Positions 1-7,476 of a stretch of 49,445 nucleotides of DNA are shown here, one piece after another. Each line of letters begins with the position of its first letter. Position 1 is the stretch's first letter. Both the position numbers and the translations under genes were made by a program. Location of the stretch: contig JANJTB010000012.1 of assembly GCA_024711295.1 (NCBI GenBank), positions 1 through 49,445 of the forward strand, read 5' to 3'. The DNA is from a bacterium. Lineage in GTDB: Bacteria; Bacteroidota; Ignavibacteria; Kapaibacteriales; UBA2268. Under the pieces are notes generated by a model. The model had not been told where the DNA came from. It was given only the letters and a program-made list of their open reading frames with translations, and ran no database searches.

Positions 1-425
1 ATGATTCTAAAAAATCAGGATAATCACAAAAATCAAGGTTCTGACGATTCAAGAAAGTATGAAAATGACATATTATTGCAGATGTTTGGAAATCCATCCA
101 CCCCACCTGCTACGGCAGTCACCCCTCAAGAGGGGAATTGAGAGTTGTGGAAATTCATCCACCCCACCCAATATAAATGTCTGAACTATGATTTGCATGA
201 TTTATTTGATTAATATGATTCTAAAAATCAGGGTAATCACAAAAATCAAGGTTCTGACAAGTTAAGAAAGTATGAAAATGATATATTATTGCCGGTGTTT
301 TGGAAATCCATCCACCCCACCTGCTACGGCAGGCACCCCTCAATGAGGGGAATTGAGAGTTTTTGAAAACCATCCACCCCGCCTGCTAAGGCAGGCACCC
401 CTCAAAGAGGGGAATTGAGAGAGTG
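1..425 (-). repeat. Dispersed intergenic repeat block, copy 1
   Basis: This gene-free stretch holds pieces of the composite repeat also found at 13819-14240 (opposite orientation) and 48960-49292. It contains three GC-rich double hairpins (91-140, 304-355, 369-418). Each is read here as CCATCCACCCC, then a GCCTGC/GCAGGC-type stem (imperfect in the first), then CCCCTC/GAGGGG and AATTG. It also contains two AT-rich dyads of GATT and AATC words at 9-bp spacing (3-34, cut by the window edge, and 190-247). The last hairpin lies just beyond the stop codon of the serine dehydratase gene, in the same relative orientation as the copy after hldC. No coding capacity is apparent. Double hairpins of this kind look familiar from Bacteroidota intergenic DNA, but I cannot name a family. 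Confidence 0.85.
190..247. repeat. 9-bp-phased GATT/AATC dyad (4+3 words)
   Basis: GATT occurs at 190, 199, 208 and 217, followed by AATC at 226, 235 and 244, always exactly 9 bp apart. AATC is the reverse complement of GATT, so the array is a dyad with variable 5-bp spacers. It is flanked by CTGAAC on the left and GGTTCTGAC on the right. A truncated copy lies at 3-34 (one GATT plus three AATC). Confidence 0.85.
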
Positions 426-430
426 TTTTT

Positions 431-1636
431 CTAAATTGTTTGGAGCTTAATATATTTTGCCATTCCGCCTTCGGAAGTTTCTTTGTATATACTAGGTAAA
501 TCATGGCCTGTAGATTTCATTACCTTCACAATTTTATCAAAAGTAACAAGATGCTTACCACCTGACAGAATTGAATAGGTAGCCGCGTCGAGAGCACGTG
601 CAGCAGCAAAAGCATTCCTTTCGATACAGGGTATCTGTACAAGCCCGCCAATGGGGTCGCATGTGAGCCCTAAGTGGTGTTCGAGCCCCATTTCTGCGGC
701 ATATTCTATTTCAAGAGGGTTACCGCCAAAAATCTGAGCTGCCGCTCCTGCCGCCATACTGCAAGCAGTGCCTATTTCACCCTGACATCCTACCTTAGCG
801 CCGGATATTGATGCATTTTGCTTAACAATATTGCCAATCAGACCTGCCGTTGCCAGAGCTTTTACAATGCGTGTATCTGGGTGTTTCAGGTTTTTCTTGA
901 GCATATACATAACTGCCGGCAATACTCCCGACGAGCCGCAAGTAGGTGCAGTAACAATTCTTCCTCCACAGGCATTTTCTTCACCTACTGCAAGTGCATA
1001 AGCAAAGAGCATACTCCTTCGCTTTATCGAGCCGGAGTAATTGCGTGCTTTTTCGCTGAATGATGATGCTTTGCGGGATAAACCCAGACCTCCAGGCAAT
1101 TGTCCCTCGTTCTTCAGCCCATTTTTCACCGAGCTTTGCATTGCTACCCAAACCTCTTCGAGGTAATCAAAAATCTTGATTCCCTCGTGCTCAATGACAT
1201 ACTCCCAAAAGGTACATCCTGTCTTTACTGTCCATTCGAGAATATCATTGAGGTGGGCATTGGGATATACATGCTCTTCGGTATCAGCCATTGTACCATC
1301 GGTAATCTTGCCTCCGCCAACACTATATACGGTCCACTCCGAAACAACATCACCGCTTGCATCGAAGGAGGCAAATTTCATCGCATTTGGATGATATGGC
1401 AGATATTCCTCAGGCTTCCAGATTATTTCGAAAGCTTTATCCGAAAATACCTCATTTATTGCTACATCAGTCAGGTGCCCTTTGCCCGTAGCGGCAAGAC
1501 TTCCGTATAGTGTACATTTATACGAAAATTCATCAGGATATTTGCTAATGAAATGAATAGCAGCATTCCTGGGTCCGATAGTATGGCTACTCGAAGGTCC
1601 TTTATCTATTTTGAATAGTTTGGATATACTTTCCAC
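431..1636 (-). CDS. sdaA: L-serine ammonia-lyase (serine dehydratase), single-chain, iron-sulfur dependent
   Basis: The predicted enzyme deaminates L-serine to pyruvate and ammonia in the cytoplasm. At 401 residues it is the one-chain form, with the beta domain N-terminal (GPSSSHTIGP at 13-22) and the catalytic alpha domain C-terminal. Cys284 (GCQGE), Cys326 (LTCDPIGG) and Cys337 (IPCIERN) are the conserved ligands of the [4Fe-4S] cluster that binds and activates the substrate; TAPTCGSSG lies at 229-237. The start is a GTG, chosen because the family motif follows immediately and no better ATG exists. It lies 19 bp downstream of the thioredoxin-like gene on the same strand, so the two are probably co-transcribed. 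A repeat hairpin follows its stop codon. Confidence 0.93.
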   Translation of the reverse strand: MESISKLFKIDKGPSSSHTIGPRNAAIHFISKYPDEFSYKCTLYGSLAATGKGHLTDVAINEVFSDKAFEIIWKPEEYLPYHPNAMKFASFDASGDVVSEWTVYSVGGGKITDGTMADTEEHVYPNAHLNDILEWTVKTGCTFWEYVIEHEGIKIFDYLEEVWVAMQSSVKNGLKNEGQLPGGLGLSRKASSFSEKARNYSGSIKRRSMLFAYALAVGEENACGGRIVTAPTCGSSGVLPAVMYMLKKNLKHPDTRIVKALATAGLIGNIVKQNASISGAKVGCQGEIGTACSMAAGAAAQIFGGNPLEIEYAAEMGLEHHLGLTCDPIGGLVQIPCIERNAFAAARALDAATYSILSGGKHLVTFDKIVKVMKSTGHDLPSIYKETSEGGMAKYIKLQTI

Positions 1637-1655
1637 AGTTATCTTATTTTTTAAA

Positions 1656-2171
1656 TTATTTCTTTACAAGCTTTTTGATTTGCTCGTATAATTCTTTTTC
1701 GTCACCTGCGGCATATCCGTTATGCTCCCATACTACTTCACCTTCAGCATTAATAAGGAATGTATGTGGCGGATTATTTACATTCAAAGCACGGCGGAGG
1801 TCGCTGTTTTCGTCGAGGTAAACTTCGTATTTCCAGTCTCTGCCTCTTACAAATGGTGCTACTTTACTGCTGTTGCGTGTATCATCAACAGAGACAGCGA
1901 TAATCTTTACACCGGTTTCTTTTTGCCACTGAGGGTAAATTTCGTGAAGGTTGTTGAGTTCCAAAATGCAGGGCTTGCACCAGGTAGCCCAGAAGTTTAT
2001 TACTATGGGTTTTCCATTGTTATCGAAATCTGCGGTAGATACTCTTGCACCCTTAAGATCTTTTATCTTAACGGCAGGAATCTTCTTTGCCTTTGGCTCG
2101 GCACTATTGAGAAAATTAATGGAAAAAATGCCTATTGCAAGCATTATTATCATCAAGAATGATTTTTTCAT
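1656..2171 (-). CDS. TlpA/ResA-like thioredoxin-fold protein, exported
   Basis: This is a 171-residue thiol-disulfide oxidoreductase of the TlpA/ResA/AhpC-TSA type. An N-terminal hydrophobic segment (about residues 4-22) is a signal peptide or membrane anchor, placing the domain in the periplasm. The redox motif is WCKPC (active Cys65 and Cys68) after VINFWAT, and a cis-proline-like PPHTFLI segment follows later, as expected for the fold. It probably reduces disulfides in exported proteins, possibly in cytochrome maturation, but no cytochrome genes are nearby. It is the first gene of a likely two-gene unit with the serine dehydratase and is divergent from the T9SS cargo gene at 2268. Confidence 0.85.
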   Translation of the reverse strand: MKKSFLMIIMLAIGIFSINFLNSAEPKAKKIPAVKIKDLKGARVSTADFDNNGKPIVINFWATWCKPCILELNNLHEIYPQWQKETGVKIIAVSVDDTRNSSKVAPFVRGRDWKYEVYLDENSDLRRALNVNNPPHTFLINAEGEVVWEHNGYAAGDEKELYEQIKKLVKK

Positions 2172-2198
2172 AATAAAATAGTCCTAAATTGTAACTTT

Positions 2199-2246
2199 TT
2201 AAAATAATTTTTGTCTATATACGAAACGAATTAAAATAATTTTTGT
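2199..2246. repeat. Pair of 16-bp direct repeats in a divergent promoter region
   Basis: The sequence TTAAAATAATTTTTGT occurs at 2199-2214 and again, identically, at 2231-2246, with starts 32 bp apart (about three helical turns). Both lie in the 96-bp space between the divergent genes at 2171 (minus) and 2268 (plus). This could be a duplicated promoter or an operator. The region is very AT-rich, so part of the match may be compositional. Confidence 0.5.
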
Positions 2247-2267
2247 TAAACTATAATTTTTAAAAAT

Positions 2268-3017
2268 ATGAAAAAATATCTACTTATACTCTGTTTTTTT
2301 GTTTTTGGTGTAAGTTTTTCTTATTCAGCTTCACCATTACAATTATTCAACTATGTAGAGAAAGTTGTCGGTGCTATTACTGATGACGAGCTCATCGCTT
2401 ATGCACAGCTTCGCAACACTACCGACCAACCTGTCGAGTTTACTCTTAATATGGAATTTTTGCAAATACAAATGGGTCACGAAGCTGCTGTTTGTTGGGA
2501 ATTATGCTACGACTATACCGATTTGGCTTTCCTTGTTCCGGGTACTACAACCCTCGGACCAAATGAATCAAGCTTACCGGGGCAGTTCAGTGCACACCTT
2601 CACCCATACAAGAGAATATCTCTCGATCCGCTTGTATATTCTGACCCTGTTGAGGGTGAAACAATCATTAAATTTACTTTTACACCTGTTAATAATCCCG
2701 AAGGTAAGCTCGAATATGTTGTTACTTTTGTGGTGGACGATCCTTCTTCGGTTGATGATGAATTAAGCATGGCACTTGAGGGCTTTTATCCAAATCCTTC
2801 ACAAAATTTCATCAATCTTAATTTCAACAATTCTATCAGTGAACAGTTGAACATTAATATTTTTGATATTAACGGCAACAGAGTTAAGTCTTTAACTGCT
2901 CCTGCCGGCACAAACAGTCAGATGATTGATGTTGCTGATTTAGCTACTGGTTCGTACCTTATCAATATTAATAACGGCAAAGTATCCAGAACAAAACAGT
3001 TTCAGGTTGTTAAATAA
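2268..3017 (+). CDS. Secreted protein with T9SS C-terminal sorting domain
   Basis: The 249-residue product has a signal peptide (MKKYLLILCFFVFGVSFSYS), a middle beta-rich region of about 150 residues that I do not recognise, and a C-terminal type A sorting domain from about residue 167. The sorting domain shows the usual FYPNPSQNFINL opening, an IFDINGNRV core and a basic end (SRTKQFQVVK). Such domains direct proteins through the type IX secretion system to the cell surface or medium. The middle region has two Cys close together (AVCWELCYDY) and no catalytic motif that I can see. A terminator hairpin follows at 3051. Confidence 0.85.
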   Translation: MKKYLLILCFFVFGVSFSYSASPLQLFNYVEKVVGAITDDELIAYAQLRNTTDQPVEFTLNMEFLQIQMGHEAAVCWELCYDYTDLAFLVPGTTTLGPNESSLPGQFSAHLHPYKRISLDPLVYSDPVEGETIIKFTFTPVNNPEGKLEYVVTFVVDDPSSVDDELSMALEGFYPNPSQNFINLNFNNSISEQLNINIFDINGNRVKSLTAPAGTNSQMIDVADLATGSYLININNGKVSRTKQFQVVK

Positions 3018-3050
3018 ACTAATTTTTATGTAAATTTAATGCGTAAATTA

Positions 3051-3075
3051 AAGGCTGATAATTCAGCCTTTTTTT
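3051..3075 (+). terminator. Rho-independent terminator between convergent genes
   Basis: The stem AAGGCTGA/TCAGCCTT (3051-3058 with 3063-3070) has a 4-nt loop and is followed by a T run. It lies between the stop of the T9SS cargo gene (3017, plus) and the stop of the HipA-like gene (3077, minus). Confidence 0.85.
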
Positions 3076-3076
3076 A

Positions 3077-3766
3077 TTACATATTTTTAATAAAATTTAT
3101 CCTGTTTGCAATTAGTCTTAATAAATCATTTTCATTCATTGATAATTCATCGAGTATTTCAACAGGTATTTCTGCAACAAGGTCTTTGTAGATGTCTATA
3201 TCCAGCAGTCTTTCATCAATTTTGTAGTCGAATAATTCATAATATTCACAAAAAATATGATTATCTACAACCTTTGAATATTGATAATTTTTGGAATGAA
3301 ACAGGAACATACTCCCATGGTCAATTATATATATTTTTCCGTTTTTATCTTTCAGAAAATTGCCTGATAATCTGCTCCTGTCCATATTTACGAAGAAATT
3401 ATCAATAGAGTAAACATCATCAATAATTTCATTCTCAAAAATATGATTCTTCATAGTATTTATCTGCTCAGAGTCTCCTATATAGTCCAGAGCTAAGTTC
3501 CACCCGGAGCTTTTTTGGAGTATATCGTCAAATTCATCTGTACCAAACTCCCAAGGAAAATTCTTCTCTATATACATCCAGTAAGCATTTGGCACAGGAT
3601 AGCCCAATATTGTGCAGACTCTGTTTACCACAAATTCAGATAGCAGACTTATTGTGCCGTTTCCCGCTCCCTTCATTTTCATAATATACTGATTATCAGA
3701 ATCATCAATTACCAATACAGGAAATGAGGAGCCCTTGAATTGTTTTATAAATTTTTTGAGTTTCAT
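3077..3766 (-). CDS. HipA-like kinase-fold protein
   Basis: This 229-residue protein resembles the catalytic part of HipA-family Ser/Thr kinases. An N-terminal beta strand pair with a lysine (YIMKMKGAGNG, about 27-37) matches the nucleotide-binding region. NMDRSRLSGN (127-136, with Asp129 and Asn136) matches the HipA catalytic N-x-D-R...N loop, and IIDHG (147-151, Asp149) matches the metal-binding aspartate. It is much shorter than classical HipA (about 430 residues), and no HipB-like DNA-binding gene is adjacent, so a toxin-antitoxin role should not be assumed. A TACTTTTG promoter word lies only 5 bp upstream of the ATG, suggesting a very short leader or leaderless transcript. Confidence 0.65.
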   Translation of the reverse strand: MKLKKFIKQFKGSSFPVLVIDDSDNQYIMKMKGAGNGTISLLSEFVVNRVCTILGYPVPNAYWMYIEKNFPWEFGTDEFDDILQKSSGWNLALDYIGDSEQINTMKNHIFENEIIDDVYSIDNFFVNMDRSRLSGNFLKDKNGKIYIIDHGSMFLFHSKNYQYSKVVDNHIFCEYYELFDYKIDERLLDIDIYKDLVAEIPVEILDELSMNENDLLRLIANRINFIKNM

Positions 3767-3771
3767 AATTT

Positions 3772-3779
3772 CAAAAGTA
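3772..3779 (-). promoter_or_regulatory. Candidate -7 element (TAnnTTTG) of the HipA-like gene
   Basis: Read on the minus strand, this is TACTTTTG, a full match to the Bacteroidota -7 consensus. It ends 5 bp before the start codon at 3766. I see no TTG at the -33 distance. Confidence 0.35.
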
Positions 3780-3834
3780 ATATATAAATAAGATATATTG
3801 CTAATTATTAATATTAATTGTAGTAAAGAATAGT

Positions 3835-3842
3835 TAAATTTG
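3835..3842 (+). promoter_or_regulatory. Candidate -7 element of mraY
   Basis: TAAATTTG matches TAnnTTTG and lies 35 bp upstream of the mraY ATG. No TTG sits at the standard 19-21 bp distance, so support rests on the -7 box alone. Confidence 0.4.
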
Positions 3843-3877
3843 CATTTTGTATCAGTACCATTACTAAAAAACTTTTT

Positions 3878-5008
3878 ATGCTTTATTACTTCGGACTTTG
3901 GCTAAGAGAATCATTCGAGATACCGGGATTCGGGTTATTTCAATATATCACTTTCAGAGCTGCATTAGCCGCCATTTCGGCATTACTTATCAGTTTCGTA
4001 TTCGGACCTGTAATAATTAAAATGCTCAAGAAAATGCAGATAGGCGAGCAGGCAAAGTCAGAGCTTCAGCAGGTAGGCAATCACTCACTCAAGGCAGGTA
4101 CACCTACCATGGGCGGTCTGATTGTATTAACAGCACTACTTGTTCCAACGCTATTATGGGCTGATATATCGAATATGTATATAATACTGATACTGCTTAC
4201 TACTGCCTGGCTCGGTGCGGTGGGCTTTCTTGATGATTATCTTAAAGTTATAAAGAAGTTCCCTAATGGGCTCATAGGTAAATATAAAATAGTCGGACAA
4301 ATCTGCATTGGTCTTATTCTGGGCGGTGTAATATACTTTTTCCCCGAGAGCTTTTCACCGGATTTCTACAAGATAAATACTCTTACAACTGTTCCATTCG
4401 AGAAAAATCTAAATTTTGACTTCGGTATATTTTATATTCCCATTATAATTTTCATACTAACGGCTACATCTAATGCTGTAAATCTTACAGACGGACTCGA
4501 CGGATTGTCTATCGGTACAGTTGGCATTGCTACACTTGCACTTGCTGTAATAGCTTATTTCAGCGGTAACGTTAATTTTTCGGACTATCTCAATATTGTA
4601 TATCTACGTAATTCAGGCGAGCTTACTATATTTGCCGCCGCACTCGTTGGCGCCGCATTGGGATTTCTGTGGTACAATTCTTTTCCGGCTCAGGTATTTA
4701 TGGGTGATACAGGTTCGTTAGCTCTCGGTGGTGCTATCGGTGGCTTGGCAATACTCATTAAGAAAGAATTTCTTTTACCCATATTAGGCGGAATATTTTT
4801 TGCTGAAACTTTATCTGTAATTATACAGGTTTCATATTTCAAATATACAAAGAAAAAATATGGTGTAGGTCGCAGAATTTTCAAAATGGCACCCCTTCAT
4901 CATCATTTCGAAAAAAGTGGTTTACACGAATCAAAAATTGTTACACGTTTTTATATCATCGCTGTTATGCTCGCAATTATTACTATGGCTACTTTCAAAG
5001 TTAGATAA
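3878..5008 (+). CDS. mraY: Phospho-N-acetylmuramoyl-pentapeptide-transferase
   Basis: MraY transfers phospho-MurNAc-pentapeptide from UDP to undecaprenyl phosphate, making lipid I in peptidoglycan synthesis at the inner membrane. The 376-residue length is normal, and about ten hydrophobic segments are visible. Family signatures are TPTMGG (75-80), the catalytic aspartates in FLDDYLKV (Asp119, Asp120), NLTDGLDG (202-209) and the late LHHHFEKSG motif (His341-343). The gene stands alone here: none of murE, murF, murD, ftsW or murG is adjacent, unlike the usual division and cell wall cluster. Confidence 0.96.
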   Translation: MLYYFGLWLRESFEIPGFGLFQYITFRAALAAISALLISFVFGPVIIKMLKKMQIGEQAKSELQQVGNHSLKAGTPTMGGLIVLTALLVPTLLWADISNMYIILILLTTAWLGAVGFLDDYLKVIKKFPNGLIGKYKIVGQICIGLILGGVIYFFPESFSPDFYKINTLTTVPFEKNLNFDFGIFYIPIIIFILTATSNAVNLTDGLDGLSIGTVGIATLALAVIAYFSGNVNFSDYLNIVYLRNSGELTIFAAALVGAALGFLWYNSFPAQVFMGDTGSLALGGAIGGLAILIKKEFLLPILGGIFFAETLSVIIQVSYFKYTKKKYGVGRRIFKMAPLHHHFEKSGLHESKIVTRFYIIAVMLAIITMATFKVR

Positions 5009-5306
5009 TCATAATTATATTACTATCTATATCTAAACATTAAATATATTTTCATAAATATCTAAAAAGGACTGAAATAGTCGGCTTTTATAAACGCTCA
5101 TAGTGGCTATTTTTTGGCATATTTTGATATAAAGTATATCTCTACTGCTAAATTTAAATAAAAATCATTTAAAAAGCATTTAAACTAATATGACATTTCA
5201 GCAATATAACAAAAATTTAAAAATTATAAGCTTCAATAATTTTTCTTAAATTTTAATTTTTAGATCTTCCTATAATCATATTAAGTTTACTTAAATAAAA
5301 AATAGC
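5009..5306. other. AT-rich intergenic stretch between mraY and serS
   Basis: About 350 bp separate mraY from serS. The stretch is strongly AT-rich with only weak short hairpins (around 5070-5110). I see no tRNA, no RNA gene with confident structure and no terminator with a strong stem. Only a promoter word at 5307 stands out. Confidence 0.5.
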
Positions 5307-5314
5307 TACTTTTG
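5307..5314 (+). promoter_or_regulatory. Candidate -7 element of serS
   Basis: TACTTTTG matches the Bacteroidota TAnnTTTG box, 42 bp before the serS start codon. The -33 region lacks a clear TTG. Confidence 0.45.
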
Positions 5315-5356
5315 TATTAATAAAAAATGTAAAATTATAAAAATGGATTTATCAAA

Positions 5357-6619
5357 ATGCTCGACCTAAAATTCATAAGAGAAAATATTGAACTTGTCAG
5401 AGAAAATATAAAGAATAAAAATGAATCTGCAAATATTGATTCCATTCTTGAACTCGACGAAAAAAGAAGAAAAGTAATCCAGGAAGTTGAGTCTCTTAAA
5501 AATGTAAGAAATGTAGTTACCAAAGAGATAGCCGAGTTAAAGAAATCTAAGCAGAATGCAGATGACAAAATTGCTTCGATGAAAGAAGTATCAGATAAGA
5601 TTAAAGAGCTTGATGATGAGCTTAGAGCAATCGAAACTGCCATAGATGATGTCGTAATCAAATTGCCAAATATGACCGGTCCTGATGTCCCTGTTGGGCG
5701 TTCAGCTGCAGATAACCAAATTGTTCGTACATGGGGCAGTATTAAAACAATGCCTGTAAAGAAAAATCATATAGAAATAGCCCGTGCACTCGATATAATT
5801 GACTTTGAGCGTGGTGGTAAAGTATCAGGTTCGGGATTTGCTTTCTACAAAGGCAAGGGTGCCAAACTCGAAAGAGCATTAATTAACTTTATGATTGATT
5901 ATCATTTGGATAATCATAACTATACCGAATTATTACCTCCGTTTTTGGTAAACAGAAATTCAATGATTGGTACAGGTCAGTTACCTAAAATGGCTGAAGA
6001 TATGTATCATGCTACCGAAGATGATATGTTTTTGATACCAACTGCAGAAGTACCTCTTACCAATTTTCATAATGATGAGATGCTTAATGCCGCAGAAATG
6101 CCAATCAAATATTGCGGATACTCACCATGTTTCCGTCGCGAAGCAGGTAGTTACGGAAAAGAAGTGAGAGGATTTTTGAGAGTTCACCAGTTCAATAAAG
6201 TAGAGATGGTAAATTTTGTAAAAAAAGAGGACTCTTGGAATCGCTTAGAGGAATTAACAGGTGAAGCAGAAGATATAGTAAAAGCTTTGGGGCTGCATTA
6301 CAGAGTATTACGTCTGTGTACCGGTGATACAAGTTTCTCATCAGCTATGACTTATGATATCGAAGTATGGTCACCGGGCGAAGAGTCATGGTTAGAAGTT
6401 TCAAGTTGCTCAAACTTTACCGATTTTCAGGCACGAAGAGCTAATATAAGATACAGACCTGAGCCCTCAGCCAAGCCGGAGTTCGTTCATACTCTCAATG
6501 GCAGCGGACTTGCTACTTCGAGAATTATGGTAGCTTTGCTCGAAACATACTATAATGAAGATGGTACTGTTACTATTCCAGAGTGCTTACACAAATATAC
6601 AGGTTTCCACAGTCTATAA
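5357..6619 (+). CDS. serS: Serine-tRNA ligase
   Basis: SerRS charges tRNA-Ser (and tRNA-Sec where present) with serine. The 420-residue protein has the standard order: an N-terminal long antiparallel coiled coil (about 1-100, opening MLDLKFIRENIELVRENI) that contacts the tRNA, then a class II aminoacylation core. Visible motifs are TAEVPLTNFHNDE, motif 2 with FRREAGSYGKEVRGFLRVHQF-type sequence, and motif 3 NGSGLATSRIMVALLE near the C-terminus. The start is chosen because MLDLKFIR is the usual family beginning. It is flanked by long AT-rich spacers on both sides and is probably monocistronic. Confidence 0.97.
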   Translation: MLDLKFIRENIELVRENIKNKNESANIDSILELDEKRRKVIQEVESLKNVRNVVTKEIAELKKSKQNADDKIASMKEVSDKIKELDDELRAIETAIDDVVIKLPNMTGPDVPVGRSAADNQIVRTWGSIKTMPVKKNHIEIARALDIIDFERGGKVSGSGFAFYKGKGAKLERALINFMIDYHLDNHNYTELLPPFLVNRNSMIGTGQLPKMAEDMYHATEDDMFLIPTAEVPLTNFHNDEMLNAAEMPIKYCGYSPCFRREAGSYGKEVRGFLRVHQFNKVEMVNFVKKEDSWNRLEELTGEAEDIVKALGLHYRVLRLCTGDTSFSSAMTYDIEVWSPGEESWLEVSSCSNFTDFQARRANIRYRPEPSAKPEFVHTLNGSGLATSRIMVALLETYYNEDGTVTIPECLHKYTGFHSL

Positions 6620-6946
6620 TTAATAACATATACTTTTTTGATTTTTCTTTTCTTTATATGTATGTTAATTATATTATATCCTGTTGAAATGTTGATTATT
6701 TATTTATAGATATTCTAAATAGCTTGAAATAAATAAATTAAATTAGTAAATAATCAAAATAGGTATGTTGATAATTGTGTTAATAAAAATTAGTTTCTAA
6801 CAAAATTGTTAATATTTTGTAAAATTTTTGTGAAGTATAATTTATTAACATTTTAGTATCATAAATTCAACATAAATTTTGTTAATTTTTGATAAATTTG
6901 TTGAAAATTAATTGATAATTTTTTAAAAATTTATAATTATAATTAA
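6620..6946. other. AT-rich spacer upstream of rpiB with near-DnaA-box words
   Basis: This 327-bp spacer is extremely AT-rich. It contains TGTTGATAA (6766-6774), TGTTAATAA (6778-6786) and the inverse TTATTAACA (6842-6850). Each is one base away from the DnaA-box consensus TTATNCACA, always at the same position. TGTTAAT words also occur at 6663, 6807 and 6880. No exact DnaA box is present. It may be an AT-rich promoter region, an origin-like element, or simply low complexity. Confidence 0.35.
6893..6900 (+). promoter_or_regulatory. Candidate -7 element of rpiB-mnmE-mnmG
   Basis: TAAATTTG matches TAnnTTTG and lies 46 bp before the rpiB ATG. No -33 TTG is seen at the expected spacing. Confidence 0.4.
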
Positions 6947-7408
6947 ATGATAGAATTAGACAAAACATTGAAGATAGCAATCGGCTCCGACCATGCAGGA
7001 TATAAATTAAAAGAGATTATTAAAGAATATCTCAATGAGAATTCATATCAGGTGCTTGATTTTGGTGCTTTTTCGGAGGAATCAGTGGATTATCCTGATT
7101 ATGCTTTTCCTCTTGCCGAAGCCGTAACCAGCGAGGTTGCAGATGTAGGTATTCTTATTTGCGGTACAGGTATTGGAATGTCTATTACGGCAAATAAGAT
7201 AAAAGGTATCAGAGCTGCAAATTGTATAAGCACAGAAATGGCGAAACTATCCCGCCAGCACAATAATGCAAATATTCTTACATTAGGTGCAAGACTTACT
7301 AATCCGGAAGAAGCAAAGCTGATTGTATATGAATTTTTGAATAATGGTTTCGAAGGAAACAGGCATATCCGTAGAGTAGAGAAGATTCATTCTCTCACAA
7401 ATTGTTAA
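6947..7408 (+). CDS. rpiB: Ribose-5-phosphate isomerase B
   Basis: RpiB interconverts ribose 5-phosphate and ribulose 5-phosphate in the pentose phosphate pathway. The 153-residue protein carries the RpiB/LacAB signatures: IAIGSDHAGYKLKE at the N-terminus (phosphate and ring-opening region), LICGTGIGMSITANK with the catalytic Cys72, and RQHNNANILTLGAR. Length and motif order are typical. It lies upstream of mnmE in the same direction with a short gap and is probably the first gene of a plus-strand unit. Confidence 0.95.
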   Translation: MIELDKTLKIAIGSDHAGYKLKEIIKEYLNENSYQVLDFGAFSEESVDYPDYAFPLAEAVTSEVADVGILICGTGIGMSITANKIKGIRAANCISTEMAKLSRQHNNANILTLGARLTNPEEAKLIVYEFLNNGFEGNRHIRRVEKIHSLTNC

Positions 7409-7476
7409 GTATATAAAAACAATAGTCATTAAAAGCCGTCTTATTAAAGTTATATTTTACTAAGATGGTTTTTTTT

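Noticed and set aside
590-606. Further parS-like CACGTG words (also near 13171 and 13451)
   Set aside because: Only the central CACGTG is shared; the flanks do not match the 16-bp site and all lie inside genes.
1100-1510. Plus-strand frame opposite the serine dehydratase gene
   Set aside because: The opposite strand carries a full enzyme with all cluster Cys ligands; this frame is antisense shadow.
3077-3766. HipBA toxin-antitoxin module
   Set aside because: No HipB-like gene is adjacent on either side; the neighbours are a T9SS cargo and mraY.
5009-5356. tRNA, T-box or other RNA before serS
   Set aside because: No cloverleaf, no T-box motif and only weak stems in very AT-rich DNA.
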